A stretch of DNA of 64,000 nucleotides from Bolinopsis microptera (Eukaryota > Ctenophora > Tentaculata > Lobata > Bolinopsidae): assembly GCF_026151205.1 (NCBI RefSeq), contig NW_026971777.1, positions 36,763-100,762 on the forward strand, written 5' to 3'. Position numbers and translations under genes: made by a program. Shown here one piece after another: positions 32,456-43,177 of the stretch. Position 1 is the stretch's first letter; every line of letters begins with the position of its first letter. The notes beneath the pieces are model-generated. The model was not told where the DNA came from. It worked only from the letters and a program-made list of their open reading frames with translations, and ran no database searches.

Positions 32456-32844
32456 GGAAGTCGGAAGTCAGTGGACTCTGTTGGAGTCCGGCGGACTCCG
32501 AGCGGAGTCCAAGCTCCGCCGGACTCCGCCGGATTCAAGTCTGGCGGAGAGGTCCGGCGGAGTCCGCCAAGCACTCCGCCGGAGTCCGCGGCGGACCGGA
32601 GTCCGCCTGGTGGCTTAGTCCGCGGCGGACACTCCGCCGAGCCGCCGCGGAGCCGCTCGGAGTCCGCGGCGGACTTTAAAGTCCGCTCGGCTCCGCTCGG
32701 AGTCCGCCAAAATGTACTCGAGTCCACTGTAAATACATTTTGGCGGAGCACCGCCGGAGTCCGCTCGGAGTCCGGCGGCTCCGCCGGAGTCCGCTCGGAG
32801 TCCGGCGGCTCCGCCGCGGACTCTACTCCGCGACGGATAGTGCC
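32456..32844. repeat. GC-rich nested palindromic repeat (GGAGTCCGC family)
   Basis: About 390 bp built from permutations of GGAGTCCGC and GCGGACTCC in both orientations, including a 30-bp unit repeated in tandem at about 32,750-32,815. The opposite end of the element holds only about 80 bp of the same motif, so this side has expanded. ORFs here are translation of the repeat and are not genes. Confidence 0.85.
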
Positions 32845-33270
32845 TACTGCTTATATTTTACCCTTGACCAACAAGATCTATATAACCTTAAATGAATTAA
32901 AACTAGCAGGAATAATTCTATTGCATATTATTGATAATTCGTGAATTTATGCAACCTACAGTACCTAAAATTCAATTAGCTAATTACCGGCCATGCGTTG
33001 CATAAACCATATTATGGCCCATTCGGCCATTTCGGTCACGAATCGGAGCTTAAATTGAGTTTATTGCACGCGCGGTCAACAAATTGTGTGAAAACAACTG
33101 TGCTGTCACAAATAATGCGCGTTATAGAGGTGACCAATGAAATCACGGCATTAAAAACACGTGATAGCGCGCTGGCGAGTGAGTTAGTAAAATCCGTTTA
33201 AATTCGCTAATGGATTAAAACTGATAAGAAGACCGACTGTGCGACGTGAATGATTCCTTACTGACTGACC
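32845..33270. other. Noncoding, probable 5' leader of the L2-like LINE
   Basis: About 425 bp, AT-rich at left, without a supported gene. Its right part directly precedes the ORF1 start codon and may be the untranslated leader of the LINE; the exact 5' end is not visible. Confidence 0.4.
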
Positions 33271-33474
33271 ATGGATACCACTACAAACACTCCAACTTCT
33301 TCTCAACGGACTCTCGGGCTTCCAGGTAGCGGCACGCCCAACGCTACCGCAGACTCTAAGGGCTACCTGGCAGACCCCCTTTACACAGGTACGGTAGATA
33401 GGGGCACTCAAACTACCATGAAGTCATTTAGTCCACAACTCTGCCTTGACCTTGTTGATCAGCTCTCGGAAGAT
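33271..33474 (+). pseudogene. ORF1 N-terminal segment
   Basis: A 68-residue segment rich in Thr/Ser, ending at TAA (33,475-33,477), which is followed without a gap by an ATG in the same frame. The context (QLSED, stop, MTLELERT) reads as one helical region, so the stop is most likely a nonsense mutation, though TAAATG re-initiation cannot be excluded. Confidence 0.6.
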
Positions 33475-33477
33475 TAA

Positions 33478-34230
33478 ATGACACTTGAACTCGAAAGAAC
33501 TTGTAATGAGAAGCTCATCAAATCTCGAGGCAAAATACGTAAAAGTAACACGCTTACTGAACATTTCAAACAAGTAGTCATAGAAGACAGTACCGACTTA
33601 ACACACGATCTCAACAAATTAACCTCTAATTTTGCGAGGCACGTGTCGGAAGCAAACAAACAACTGGAGCAGCTGAAGGAGAACGTAGTCCGTGCCCAGA
33701 CGCTCGTTAAAGACCTACAACAGCCAGCAGCTCCTGCAGCCCGTGACGTCCCCCTCCTGCCGACTCCTGCCATCCTACCTACATCATCCTCAACAACTCG
33801 CAGTACTAGTAACCTGGAGCCTGAAGGTATCATGCCTTATACACTTTATGCAGAAAATTTATTTAAACAGTTTCAAGCTGCGCATTTGGACAACAACACA
33901 ACATATGACCGCAATTTTGGAAATAGGAAAGTTGCCCACTATGGGAACATGCCTTATGAGTATGCTGGAGGCCGCCATGTGGCACGTGAAATCAGCACCA
34001 ACACTTATCTGGCGAATATTGTTGATCATTTGAACTCCCTATTCCCTGACCAGGCCAAACCTTTCAACAGTTTCCTCGTGACCAAATATGATAACCATAT
34101 CTCACACATCTCGCCACACAGTGATAACGAGCCATCAATAGACCCAGAAAGCACCATTCTAACCATCACGCTGGGTGCCCCTCGCCCCGTAGTGTTCAGA
34201 ATAAAACCACCTGGTAGCGGTTCTCCCTGA
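33478..34230 (+). pseudogene. ORF1: coiled coil plus AlkB-like 2OG-Fe(II) oxygenase, first part
   Basis: 250 codons. Residues 1-90 form a charged helix with heptad-like spacing (HDLNKLTSNFARHVSEANKQ), then a Pro-rich linker, then the oxygenase fold: NSFLVTKYDNHISHISPHSD with the metal-binding His-x-Asp at codons 214 and 216, followed by STILTITLGAPRPVVFRI, the AlkB strand signature. The frame stops at GSGSP. In a neighbouring frame the domain continues without loss of sequence, so a one-base indel near 34,215 splits it. AlkB-family enzymes repair or demethylate alkylated DNA/RNA. Here a role on retrotransposon RNA or on protection from host methylation is only a guess. Confidence 0.8.
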
Positions 34231-34973
34231 CCCCAGAACATGGGTCAATGTACACGATGACTCGGGCTAGCCAGGATGTGTTTGACCACAGTGTACCCCG
34301 GGTCAAGGAACAAGATTTCTCTGGCACTAGAATTAGCATTACCTGCAGGGTCCTCCGCCATGCATCAGCACCATACCAGAGAGGTAATTCTAGTCATGCT
34401 CGGCCTAAAAGGGTGTTGATTCTTTCAGATTCGAAGAATAAGTCGTTTGATTGTTCCACATTGCATGAGCCAGTTGTTGCCTTCAGAGAGGATCTCTTTC
34501 ATCTGTGGGATCTACACCAGCACTGCAGATCCATTGAGCAGGCTGATGTTGTTCTCCTCTCTGCAGGCATCAACGACCTCAGAAAACACCGCGGTCACCC
34601 CTCGACTCTACACAACTTTGTTGAACGCTCAGTGAATCAATATAAAAACACTAAGTTCATTTTTGATTCAATCTCACCTCTCAACATGAGCGCCGATAGA
34701 TTCAACAACATGAACAAATCTATCGACCAGCTGAACATGACATTGTTCGAACTTTCAGTTCATACTTCTAACTTCAAACTGTTTGATAACTTGAAATTTG
34801 GCACCTCACACCTGGCACGAGATGGCCTTCACTTTAATTTGTCTGGTCAATCCGTGCTATCTGAGTGTTGGGTTCACTGCATTTTACTTTCTCTAGGACT
34901 AAAGAGAGGATATCTGCCCCTGCGGCGCCAGTATAGAAATTTATTATGTCAGTTTTCTTTTCGTGTTAAGTGA
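34218..34973 (+). pseudogene. ORF1: end of AlkB domain and SGNH/GDSL esterase
   Basis: In the second frame the oxygenase continues from about 34,218. It includes MYTMTRASQDVFDHSVP, which gives the distal metal-binding His, and GTRISITCR, which gives the Arg pair that holds 2-oxoglutarate in AlkB proteins. After a linker comes an SGNH hydrolase: ILSDS (nucleophile Ser block), AGINDL (block with Asn), and RDGLHFNLSGQ (Asp/His block). The first ATG of this frame is 34,248. Both domains keep their catalytic residues, so decay is limited to frame lesions. SGNH esterases occur in ORF1 of CR1/L2 LINEs; the AlkB partner is the unusual part. Confidence 0.8.
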
Positions 34974-35385
34974 TTACTCTTTATGATAGAATTGCTGCAC
35001 TACTTAACAATTTCACTCAAGAACAGAACAAGACCGACTAAACAAGCATGTAGCTGACAGAACAAACTGCGGAAATGGTCACCTTATAAATCCACCATAA
35101 TAACCTGTAAACTAAATTCGGACAAATTTCAGCCTAAGTTATACCTAAATAATATCACGTATAATTTTAATTCATCATGAGCCTCAATATTAGTCCAGCA
35201 TCTATGTCCATCACTCTTCGAATGAGCTGATTGGCTGATCACATCTTATCTAATCTAAGACGAGTTATCTCCGTTTCTCAGAATATTGCTTATTTTCTCA
35301 ATTTAAATAGATGAAAATGAATTCTACAGTTACGTGATTATATCACATAACTGATTATGATAGTATAACTAATCACGGACGGGCG
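34974..35385 (+). other. Inter-ORF region of the LINE
   Basis: About 410 bp between ORF1 and ORF2, AT-rich, with no ORF. Long for an L2/CR1 inter-ORF gap, so ORF2's true start may lie elsewhere. Confidence 0.5.
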
Positions 35386-36864
35386 TTGATCATGCATACA
35401 AACTGGACACGGACAATAATACAAGTACAAATTACACACCGTAAAGGGAATTATTGCTCCACAGTCGGTCGTTTAATTGTTAGATTTCACATGATTGAGT
35501 TAGAAACATATAGAAAACGTATTGGCTACTTTAATAATAGCCACTCAAACAAGAAGAGAACAAAGAATTCAGTAATACACTCCACACCCGTTCAAAACTC
35601 ATTCAAACCACATCACATATGTCTTGCTTTTATGTACTATTATTTCGTCCTTGTTATGTTACTCTGTTTTACCACCTGTATTTTGGAAAACCCACCTACA
35701 AATCCTGCTAAATTGATACAGCTTATTAAATCTCCACTCCTACTAAATATTAACAGTCTTGGTAATTTACTTTGCAATTTCTACCTTGTTATCTTTGGTA
35801 TTGCAATTAGACGTACAATGAGTAGCTTATCTATTAGAGGTAAAACACTACATACGTTGTTTGTTAAATACAATCCCAAACGAGGCTTAATCCCATATCT
35901 ACAAAATATAACTGCATCACTTTACCTTTGGATACTACTCATAAACTTTCTCCTTATCTTTATTTGTAACCCTAGCATGAAAAATCCAGGACCCCCGGGA
36001 AACTGCTCAGTTTTTTATTGTAACGTTCAGGGCTTGATCCCTTTTGGTGAACTTGGAGATGCAAATCCCACTCTCCACTCTACAAAAATTCACGAACTAA
36101 ACCATTTTATTTATATCAATAAACCAGATATTGTAGTTTATAATGAAACATGGTTAAAGGACAATATCCATGATAGTGAAATCATCTCGACAGCTGATTA
36201 CAAAGTATTTAGACTTGACCGTTCTAGCTTTACTCATCCCCCGGACCCCCAGAATAGTCGGAAATTCAGAGTAAATGGGGGTGGTGTCCTTATTGCCATA
36301 AAACATTGTCTTGACATCTAAAATCATTCCTGTCAAATGTAGAGCCGAGATTTTGAGTATTGAGCTTTCTGACAAGTTAGGAAGAAAATCCATATTTAGC
36401 TCGTTCTACAGAGTTGGCACACTTGGCAATGATAACCATGATAGAGTCAAGCAATACCTACATAACATCCGTAGGCGTAGAAGAGTACAGAGCATTACCT
36501 TGGTTGGTGATTTGAATATGCCCCAGGTCAGATGGGATGAGGGCTCCTCCTCTGTTCCTATTGAACAAGCATTCATTGATACGTTTAATGATTTATCTTA
36601 ACAGCAGCTGGTAACAGACCCTACACATTACAGGGGAAATGTTCTAGATGTAGTTTTGACGGATAAGCCAGAAATTATATCAGAATTAATTGTTGACAGT
36701 AAACATGGTATTTGTGGGTCGGATCACTATGCGATAAGATTTGACATAAGACTTAACGCTAGAAAGAAAAAGTCTACCAAACGAAAAATCTATAGCTTCA
36801 AAAGGGCCAATTGGACCAATTTAAATAATGCACTGAATTCTGAAAACTGGGAACATCTACTTAG

Positions 36865-37528
36865 GGGTGGGCGACAATTGACCCCCCGACAATTGACCCC
36901 CCGACAATTGACCCCCCGACAATTGACCCCCCGACAATTGACCCCCCCGACAATTGACCCCCCGACAATTGACTCCCCGACAATTGACTCCCCGACAATA
37001 TAATTTAATACAATTAACCCTGACCTTGACCCTGACCCAGCTAGGACCCAGTACCCAGTACCCAGGACCCAGGACCCTAACCCTGACCCAGGACCCTGAC
37101 CCTAACCCTGACCCTAACCCTAGCCCTAACCCTAACTCTAACCCTAACCCTAACCCTAACCCTAACCCTAACCCTAACCCTAACCCTAACCCTAACCCTA
37201 ACCCTAACCCTAACCCTAACCCTAACCCTAACCCTAACCCTAACCCTAACCCTAACCCTAACCCTAACCCTAACCCTAACCCTAACCCTAACCCTAACCC
37301 TAACCCTAACCCTAACCCTAACCCTAACCCTAACCCTAACCCTAACCCTAAGTCTAACCCTGACCCTAACAATTGTCGAATGTCGGGGGGTCAATTGTCG
37401 GGGGGTCAATTGTCGTACTAAACCCTAAATTTCGCGACAATTGACCCCAGTGTAATTACATAGGGGTCAATTGTCGGGGGGTCAATTGTCGGGGGGTCAA
37501 TTGTCGGGGGGTCAATTGTCGCGGTACC
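36865..37528 (+). mobile_element. Telomere-repeat MITE, copy 1
   Basis: 664 bp flanked by the 8-bp duplication CTACTTAG (36,857-36,864 and 37,529-37,536). Ends: GGGTGGGCGACAATTG on the left and GGTACCGCGACAATTG reading inward from the right. The left subterminal part is eight or nine units of about 15 bp (CGACAATTGACCCCC); the right has about six of the same unit inverted. The centre is roughly 40 CCCTAA hexamers (37,099-37,350) preceded by CCCTGACC variants. No coding capacity; ORFs in it translate the repeats. The 8-bp duplication suggests a hAT-type transposase in trans. Confidence 0.92.
37077..37369 (+). repeat. Telomere-like (CCCTAA)n array inside a MITE
   Basis: Nearly pure CCCTAA hexamers at 37,140-37,350, edged by CCCTGA, CCCTAG and CTCTAA variants. 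Equivalent to TTAGGG on the minus strand. It lies inside an element with target duplication, so it reached this site by transposition and not by telomere fusion. Confidence 0.95.
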
Positions 37529-39720
37529 CTACTTAGTGGTAAACCAGTCGAAGAGGCCTGGTCAGTTTTCAATACTATTTTCACTTCTCATTGTAATTCA
37601 CATATTCCTAAGATATCTGTCTCCGATGAATTTCAACCCCCATGGTTTGACTCAGATGTCTTTGATTTATGTAGAAAAAAGGAGCGACTACATGACGAAT
37701 GGAAACAGTCTTCTAATCCAAAAAAATATTTAAAATTTTCCAAAGCTAGGAGGGATTTTAAAAATCTCGTTGATGCAAAATTGGACGCAAACTTTGAAGA
37801 TGATGATAACAGAAATCTCATTAACAAAAAGTTCTGGTCTTTTGTAAAATCTAAATCAAACTCTAATCGCATTCCTGAAACAGTCAGCTACAATGGTTGC
37901 CTAAGGTCCGATCCGCAAGGACAGTGTGAGTTATTCAATAAATATTTTAACGAACAGTTTACAGAGGGTAGTGATTATGATATAGATATTGACTTTTCCA
38001 GCGACCGTGATTTTCAGGTCAATTTCGACACTTGTAAAATCAAAGGTTTACTTGAAAATATTGATCCAAGTAAAGCGCAAGGGGCCGACAATATCCATGG
38101 AAGAATTTTAAAGTACTGTTCAGTGAGCCTGTCTAAGCCTCTTGCTATCCTTTTTGAAGCCTCTTATAAAACTGGATGTATTCCAGCAGATTGGAAAATG
38201 GCAAACGTTGTTCCAGTTCATAAAAAAGGCTCTAAAATTGAAGTTAACAACTATAGGCCAATTTCTCTGACAAGCATTATTATGAAAGTTTACGAAAAAG
38301 TAATCCGGGATGAATTGCTCAATCGATGTGAACATCTTATTGATCAACGTCAACATGGTTTTATGAGTAGGAAATCATGTACAACTCAGCTAGTAAATTT
38401 CTGTGACAGCTTAGCCCTATCTCTCAATGACAATGTTCGCACTGACATAATATACTTTGATTTCCAAAAAGCTTTTGATTCTGTCAACCACGACATAATT
38501 CTGTTGAAGCTCAAAGAACAATATAACATTGATGCATCTCTACTGAGATTCTTCAAGTGCTACCTTGAAAACAGATACCAAAGGGTTGTCATTGGAAATA
38601 AAATGTCTGCTCCCTGTCAGGTTAGATCAGGTGTCCCCCGGCCCAGGGCTCAATTTTAGGGCCTACTTTATTTATACTTTTTCTTAATGACATTACAGAC
38701 GATTTGTCACCGGAAACAAATATAACCATGTATGCTGATGTTACAAAAATATGGCGTAGAATCACGTCCCAGGATGACCATTGGCTGCTCCAGCGGGATA
38801 TTAACAGTCTTCAAAATTGGGCTCATCATAATAAGATGGTGTTTCACCCTTCAAAAAGTCACGTTCTTTCTATTACCCGAACATATTCTATGAATCGTAG
38901 TGTTAATTTTGTGTACTCAATGAATGAAACGGCTATCGAATACACAGACATTGAAAAAGATCTTGGAGTACATATCAATAATAAGTTAGATTGGTCACAT
39001 CACTGTGATATGATATACTCTAAGGCTAGTCAGAGGTTAGGCCTTCTAAAAAGAACATGTTACTTCACCAAGAACACTAAAAAACGTCGGGCCTTCTATC
39101 TATCTCAGGTTAGAAGTCATTTCGAACACTGCACAATTGTCTGGCGGCCTCATTCAGAAACCTCGGTGGAGAAACTTGAATCGATACAAAAATGAGGTAT
39201 CAAGTGGATCCTTAATGATATTTACTTGAGCCTTAGGGACAAAAAAAGGTATTTCATAGCGTGTAAGGAACTAAATATCCTTCCACTCTCGGTAAGGTTT
39301 GATTACAAGGATATATTATATTTTCATAATATTTTTTATGACATGTCAGTTGTGACATTTCCACCTTACTTACGACGTTTCATGGGAAGTAGGTTAAGGC
39401 GATCACATCTAGACGATCTCAGTATGATTAGTGACATTTCTCCTCAAGTTCCACAAAACCTTACGTCAAGCCAGACCAGATGTTCAGGCATATCTAAGTC
39501 TTACTTTTACAGAGCACACATTCTTTGGAATAAACTCCCTTATGAATTAAGGGAAATCTCAAGGCCATCCGTGTTTAAAACCCATTTAATTAAGTACCTC
39601 TGGACAGTTCTAAACGACCATATAACATCCTCTGACAGTTAAACAATTTACCTTAATGTAACTATATTGTCTAAATATAAATTGATAAAAAGTATAATTA
39701 ATAAAATATGTTAAATAAAG

Positions 39721-40225
39721 TGTGTTTATAATTATGATTTATGGTACATTGTTATTTATTATATTTATATTTTAGGCTGTAACCTTATTAGTTCAATGGA
39801 ATAAACTTAGCATGCCTTGGTTGCAGCATCGCTTCACTTATAGGTGCATTTAGGGCCCGATGTAATTGCTATGATCAGTTTACTGGTCAACTGGTGTTTC
39901 GGTGTCCCTTATTTTGTTTACACTCGGTCACTTGTCAAGGCATGTAAGGTCATTCGGCGATATTTTCTTTGAAATAAAATGATGTATTTGTGTAACAATT
40001 TGAAAGTTTATTGATAAAAAAAATATAAAAACCAAAGTCACGTGATAATTTTTGGGCGAGTGAATTAGTAAAACTTAAAGTCAAGTGCTAGAGTTATAGT
40101 CCTGAGATTAACGATTTAAATAAAAAAGGGCAGCTGTATTTTACTACAGGCGCAGGATCGGAATAATTTAACTTTCCGAAAATTTGGTTGTTGGTGGATA
40201 TCAGAGTTGATATTAATATTATATT
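39721..40225. other. Noncoding, AT-rich
   Basis: About 500 bp between the LINE end and the palindrome. No gene, repeat or structural RNA recognised. Confidence 0.5.
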
Positions 40226-41518
40226 TATAGATGTGGATACTGGCGGGGAGGTGATAATTGTTTGTTTACATTAATAGTGAGCACATGTTAAGCAGGCTGA
40301 GGAGGTGATAATTGTTTGTTTACATTTTAGGTCGAGCACATGTTAAGCAGGCTGAGGAGGTGATACATATTTTGTATTATAGAAGGTTTGTAACACTTGT
40401 AACGCCTTCTTGTTACCCCCCTTTGAGGACCCCGAATTATTTTCTGAACGAAAGCTCAAAAATAACCGAGAAATCGACCTTCTTATTAACTCATTTTGAT
40501 GACTGTTTCTGACCTAAAATTGCACGAAAAATCGATTTAGCTAGGTTTCAGAACCTATAAACACTTCCTTATCCCTCAAAATTGATGTTTTATAGTTAAT
40601 ACGACCAACAAGCAACATATATTTTGATCCTTCGGTTCTACTCATGACCTAGACAGTTAAGCTGAACCCGACAGATTGAGGCAATCCTCACCTTAACTGA
40701 TCAAACTGGTACTAACACAATTTTCAGATATAAATGTTCTTTGCGATACGTTTATTGCAGCTTTGCAACTTGAGTGAAGACCAGAGTACGAAAACACACA
40801 GCAGGTAAGCAACTCACTTTTGGAGACTGTTCCTCACGAACATTCTGATCCTGTAACATATGAACAGGGAGATCGTCTCCTTAACAAATCGAACAGGTAC
40901 TATCACAATTTCCAGAGCACAGCATGATAACAAAGTCAAAAGAAACACAATGAAGGTAGGTTACCAACACCACAATATAACAATCATACTGACAACTGAA
41001 TTAAATGTATTCTGACGACGGGCAGCCCTGATGTGCTCCGTGGTTCTCAACGAGCGACCACTTGTAATAGAGGTGTTATGTCATGTGACACCGATCCGTC
41101 CAATCACAAACAGGAAAAGTGAGCAGATCGATATCGTGTGTTTACTTTCCTTATCTTTATTTGACCCTCTGTTCACATTGTTATCTCTACCACATCTTGA
41201 CTCGGCAAGGTCCGCGTGCAATATCTGCACCGCGGTAAACACGCCATGATTACGTCATGAACTTGAAATAGTGTGATTGTTGTACACTTATATAACCGTG
41301 CCCATCGCCCACGTACATTACAAACTGTTGGGGGGGGGGTGGGGGCGGGGGATGGGGTTTAAGATAAACAACCGATCTTGATAGTGTGTTGGTCGCTGAT
41401 GTTGCCTTATCTGAGCGACATCGCATTCGTGTGCGCCCAACTGGTCAATTTGAACCCTGTTTTTTTAAGGGAGGTCGACAACGATTTTTTTTAAATGACC
41501 AGGGCTACTTGAATAAAT

Positions 41519-41577
41519 AAAAAATTATGTTATTATTCTGTTCCTGACTGGACGATAAGCACCACAGTCAGTTGGAG
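41519..41577. repeat. 58-bp direct repeat in palindrome spacer (left copy)
   Basis: AAAATTATGTTATTATTCTG through CAGTCAGTTGGAGG; the second copy is at 41,929-41,987 with one clear difference (CACCACAG versus CATCACAG). The right copy abuts the right arm. Confidence 0.85.
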
Positions 41578-41693
41578 GTATATTTTATTTAAACCTGCTA
41601 ATTGCAGGTATATTTTATTTAAACCTGCTAATTGCAGGTATATTTTATTTAAACCTGCTAATTGCAGGTATATTTTATTTAAACCTGCTAACA
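41576..41693. repeat. 30-bp tandem repeat, four copies
   Basis: Unit AGGTATATTTTATTTAAACC plus TGCTAATTGC, four copies with no visible change apart from the last end. Lies in the palindrome spacer. Confidence 0.95.
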
Positions 41694-43177
41694 TTTCTTG
41701 TCAGAGAATTCGTGTCCTAGTTTTTATTGTCAAACACTTACCGTCCAAGTTAAGTTAGGGAGCACTCATGGGTATATTCCTTTGGTTCCAGTTGGTGTAA
41801 ACTTAAAGCACAGTTCATCATTTGGAATTCCACTGAGTTGATAATCGCGACCACATATTACAGCAAACTGTACATATTACAGCAAACTGTACTTATCTCC
41901 GCAGTTCAGCCGAGACATACTATAACTAAAAAATTATGTTATTATTCTGTTCCTGACTGGACGATAAGCATCACAGTCAGTTGGAGGAGCGACCAACACA
42001 CTATCAAGATCGGTTGTTTATCTTAAACCCCATCCCCCGCCCCCACCCCCCCCCCCCCCCCCCCCCAAACAGTTTGTAATGTACGTGGGCGATGGGCACG
42101 GTTATATAAGTGTACAACAATCACACTATTTCAAGTTCATGACGTAATCATGGCGTGTTTACCGCGGTGCAGATATTGCACGCGGACCTTGCCGAGTCAA
42201 GATGTGGTAGAGATAACAATGTGAACAGAGGGTCAAATAAAGATAAGGAAAGTAAACACACGATATCGATCTGCTCACTTTTCCTGTTTGTGATTGGACG
42301 GATCGGTGTCACATGACATAACACCTCTATTACAAGTGGTCGCTCCGCGCTCGTTGAGAACCACGGAGCACATCAGGGCTGCCCGTCGTCAGAATACATT
42401 TAATTCAGTTGTCAGTATGATTGTTATATTGTGGTGTTGGTAACCTACCTTCATTGTGTTTCTTTTGACTTTGTTATCATGCTGTGCTCTGGAAATTGTG
42501 ATAGTACCTGTTCGATTTGTTAAGGGGACGATCTCCCTGTTCATATGTTACAGGATCAGAATGTTCGTGAGGAACAGTCACCAAAAGTGAGTTGCTTACC
42601 TGCTGTGTGTTTTCGTACTCTGGTCTTCACTCAAGTTGCAAAGCTGCAATAAACGTATCGCAAAGAACATTTATATCTGAAAATTGTGTTAGTACCAGTT
42701 TGATCAGTTAAGGTGAGGATTGCCTCAATCTGTCGGGTTCAGCTTAACTGTCTAGGTCATGAGTAGAACCGAAGGATCAAAATATATGTTGCTTGTTGGT
42801 CGTATTAACTATAAAACATCAATTTTGAGGGATAAGGAAGTGTTTATAGGTTCTGAAACCTAGCTAAATCGATTTTTCGTGCAATTTTAGGTCAGAAACA
42901 GTCATCAAAATGAGTTAATAAGAAGGTCGATTTCTCGGTTATTTTTGAGCTTTCGTTCAGAAAATAATTCGGGGTCCTCAAAGGGGGGTAACAAGAAGGC
43001 GTTACAAGTGTTACAAACCTTCTATAATACAAAATATGTATCACCTCCTCAGCCTGCTTAACATGTGCTCGACCTAAAATGTAAACAAACAATTATCACC
43101 TCCTCAGCCTGCTTAACATGTGCTCACTATTAATGTAAACAAACAATTATCACCTCCCCGCCAGTATCCACATCTAT

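Larger units (their letters stand above)
30407..32844. mobile_element. Fold-back-like element with long inverted arms
   Basis: Both ends read inward GGCA(A/C)TATCCGTCGCGGAG followed by AGTCCGCGGCGGAGCCGC. Inside these, arms of about 515 bp (30,489-31,004 and 31,934-32,455) are inverted copies with about 95% identity by eye, sharing for example GTCACGTGACATACAACATA and AGGGTAAAACTAAAAACGC in opposite orientation. The centre (about 930 bp) has no recognisable ORF. No target duplication is clear: the left flank is satellite and the right flank is unrelated, so the insertion or a later rearrangement marks the end of the satellite block. Confidence 0.8.
35386..39642 (+). pseudogene. ORF2 of L2/CR1-like LINE (APE endonuclease + RT), broken
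   Basis: Begins with a basic stretch, two hydrophobic segments (FMYYYFVLVMLLCFTTCIL and LYLWILLINFLLIFIC) and KNPGP, a reduced 2A-like motif. The APE endonuclease starts FYCNVQGL, with YNETWLKD and NGGGVLIAIK; after a one-base shift near 36,315 VGDLNMPQVRWDEG follows; after TAA at 36,599 it continues to LTDKPEI and GSDHYAIRF. The MITE interrupts at 36,865, and the frame resumes at 37,529 with the duplicated CTACTTAG. RT: NYRPISLTS, IDQRQHGFMSRKSC, YFDFQKAFDSV (motif A). A frame change at GVP (38,640) precedes LFLNDI, then YADV where YADD is required. TGA at 39,193 is followed by more C-terminal sequence. Nonfunctional. Confidence 0.85.
33271..39720 (+). mobile_element. Decayed L2/CR1-like LINE with AlkB+SGNH ORF1
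   Basis: Plus-strand two-ORF retroelement. ORF1 (33,271-34,973) has a coiled coil, AlkB-like oxygenase and SGNH esterase. ORF2 (35,386-39,642) has hydrophobic segments, an NPGP motif, an APE endonuclease and RT. Lesions: TAA at 33,475, frameshift near 34,215, frameshift near 36,315, TAA at 36,599, MITE insertion at 36,865, frameshift near 38,640, catalytic YADD changed to YADV at 38,731-38,742, TGA at 39,193. AATAAA-like motifs near 39,700 suggest the 3' end. Esterase-bearing ORF1 is known in CR1/L2 elements. Confidence 0.85.
40226..43177. repeat. 2.95-kb near-perfect palindrome (fold-back element)
   Basis: Left arm 40,226-41,397 and right arm 41,988-43,177 are inverted copies with only scattered differences, the largest being a longer poly(C) tract on the right (42,040-42,066). 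Outer ends read TATAGATGTGGATACTGGCG. Each arm contains a 66-bp tandem duplication near its outer end, TATA-like CACTTATATAACCG, and a G-rich run (GGGGGGGGGTGGGGGCGGGG at 41,331 on the left). A small ORF of 66 codons appears identically in both arms but resembles nothing known. The spacer is 590 bp. No transposase. Could be a fold-back transposon or an inverted duplication. Confidence 0.9.

Noticed and set aside
32427..32944. Overlapping Ser/Pro/Arg-rich ORFs on both strands
   Set aside because: They follow the GC-rich palindromic repeat at the end of the fold-back element.
37077..37369. True telomere or chromosome-end fusion
   Set aside because: The hexamers lie inside an element with terminal repeats and an exact 8-bp duplication, and the interrupted LINE frame continues on the other side.
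36857..37421. ORFs rich in Asn-Pro, Leu-Gly or Arg-Val dipeptides
   Set aside because: Translations of the (CCCTAA)n array in its several frames.
40312..40512. 66-aa ORF found identically in both palindrome arms
   Set aside because: Repeated only because the arms are copies; no recognised domain and no conservation evidence.
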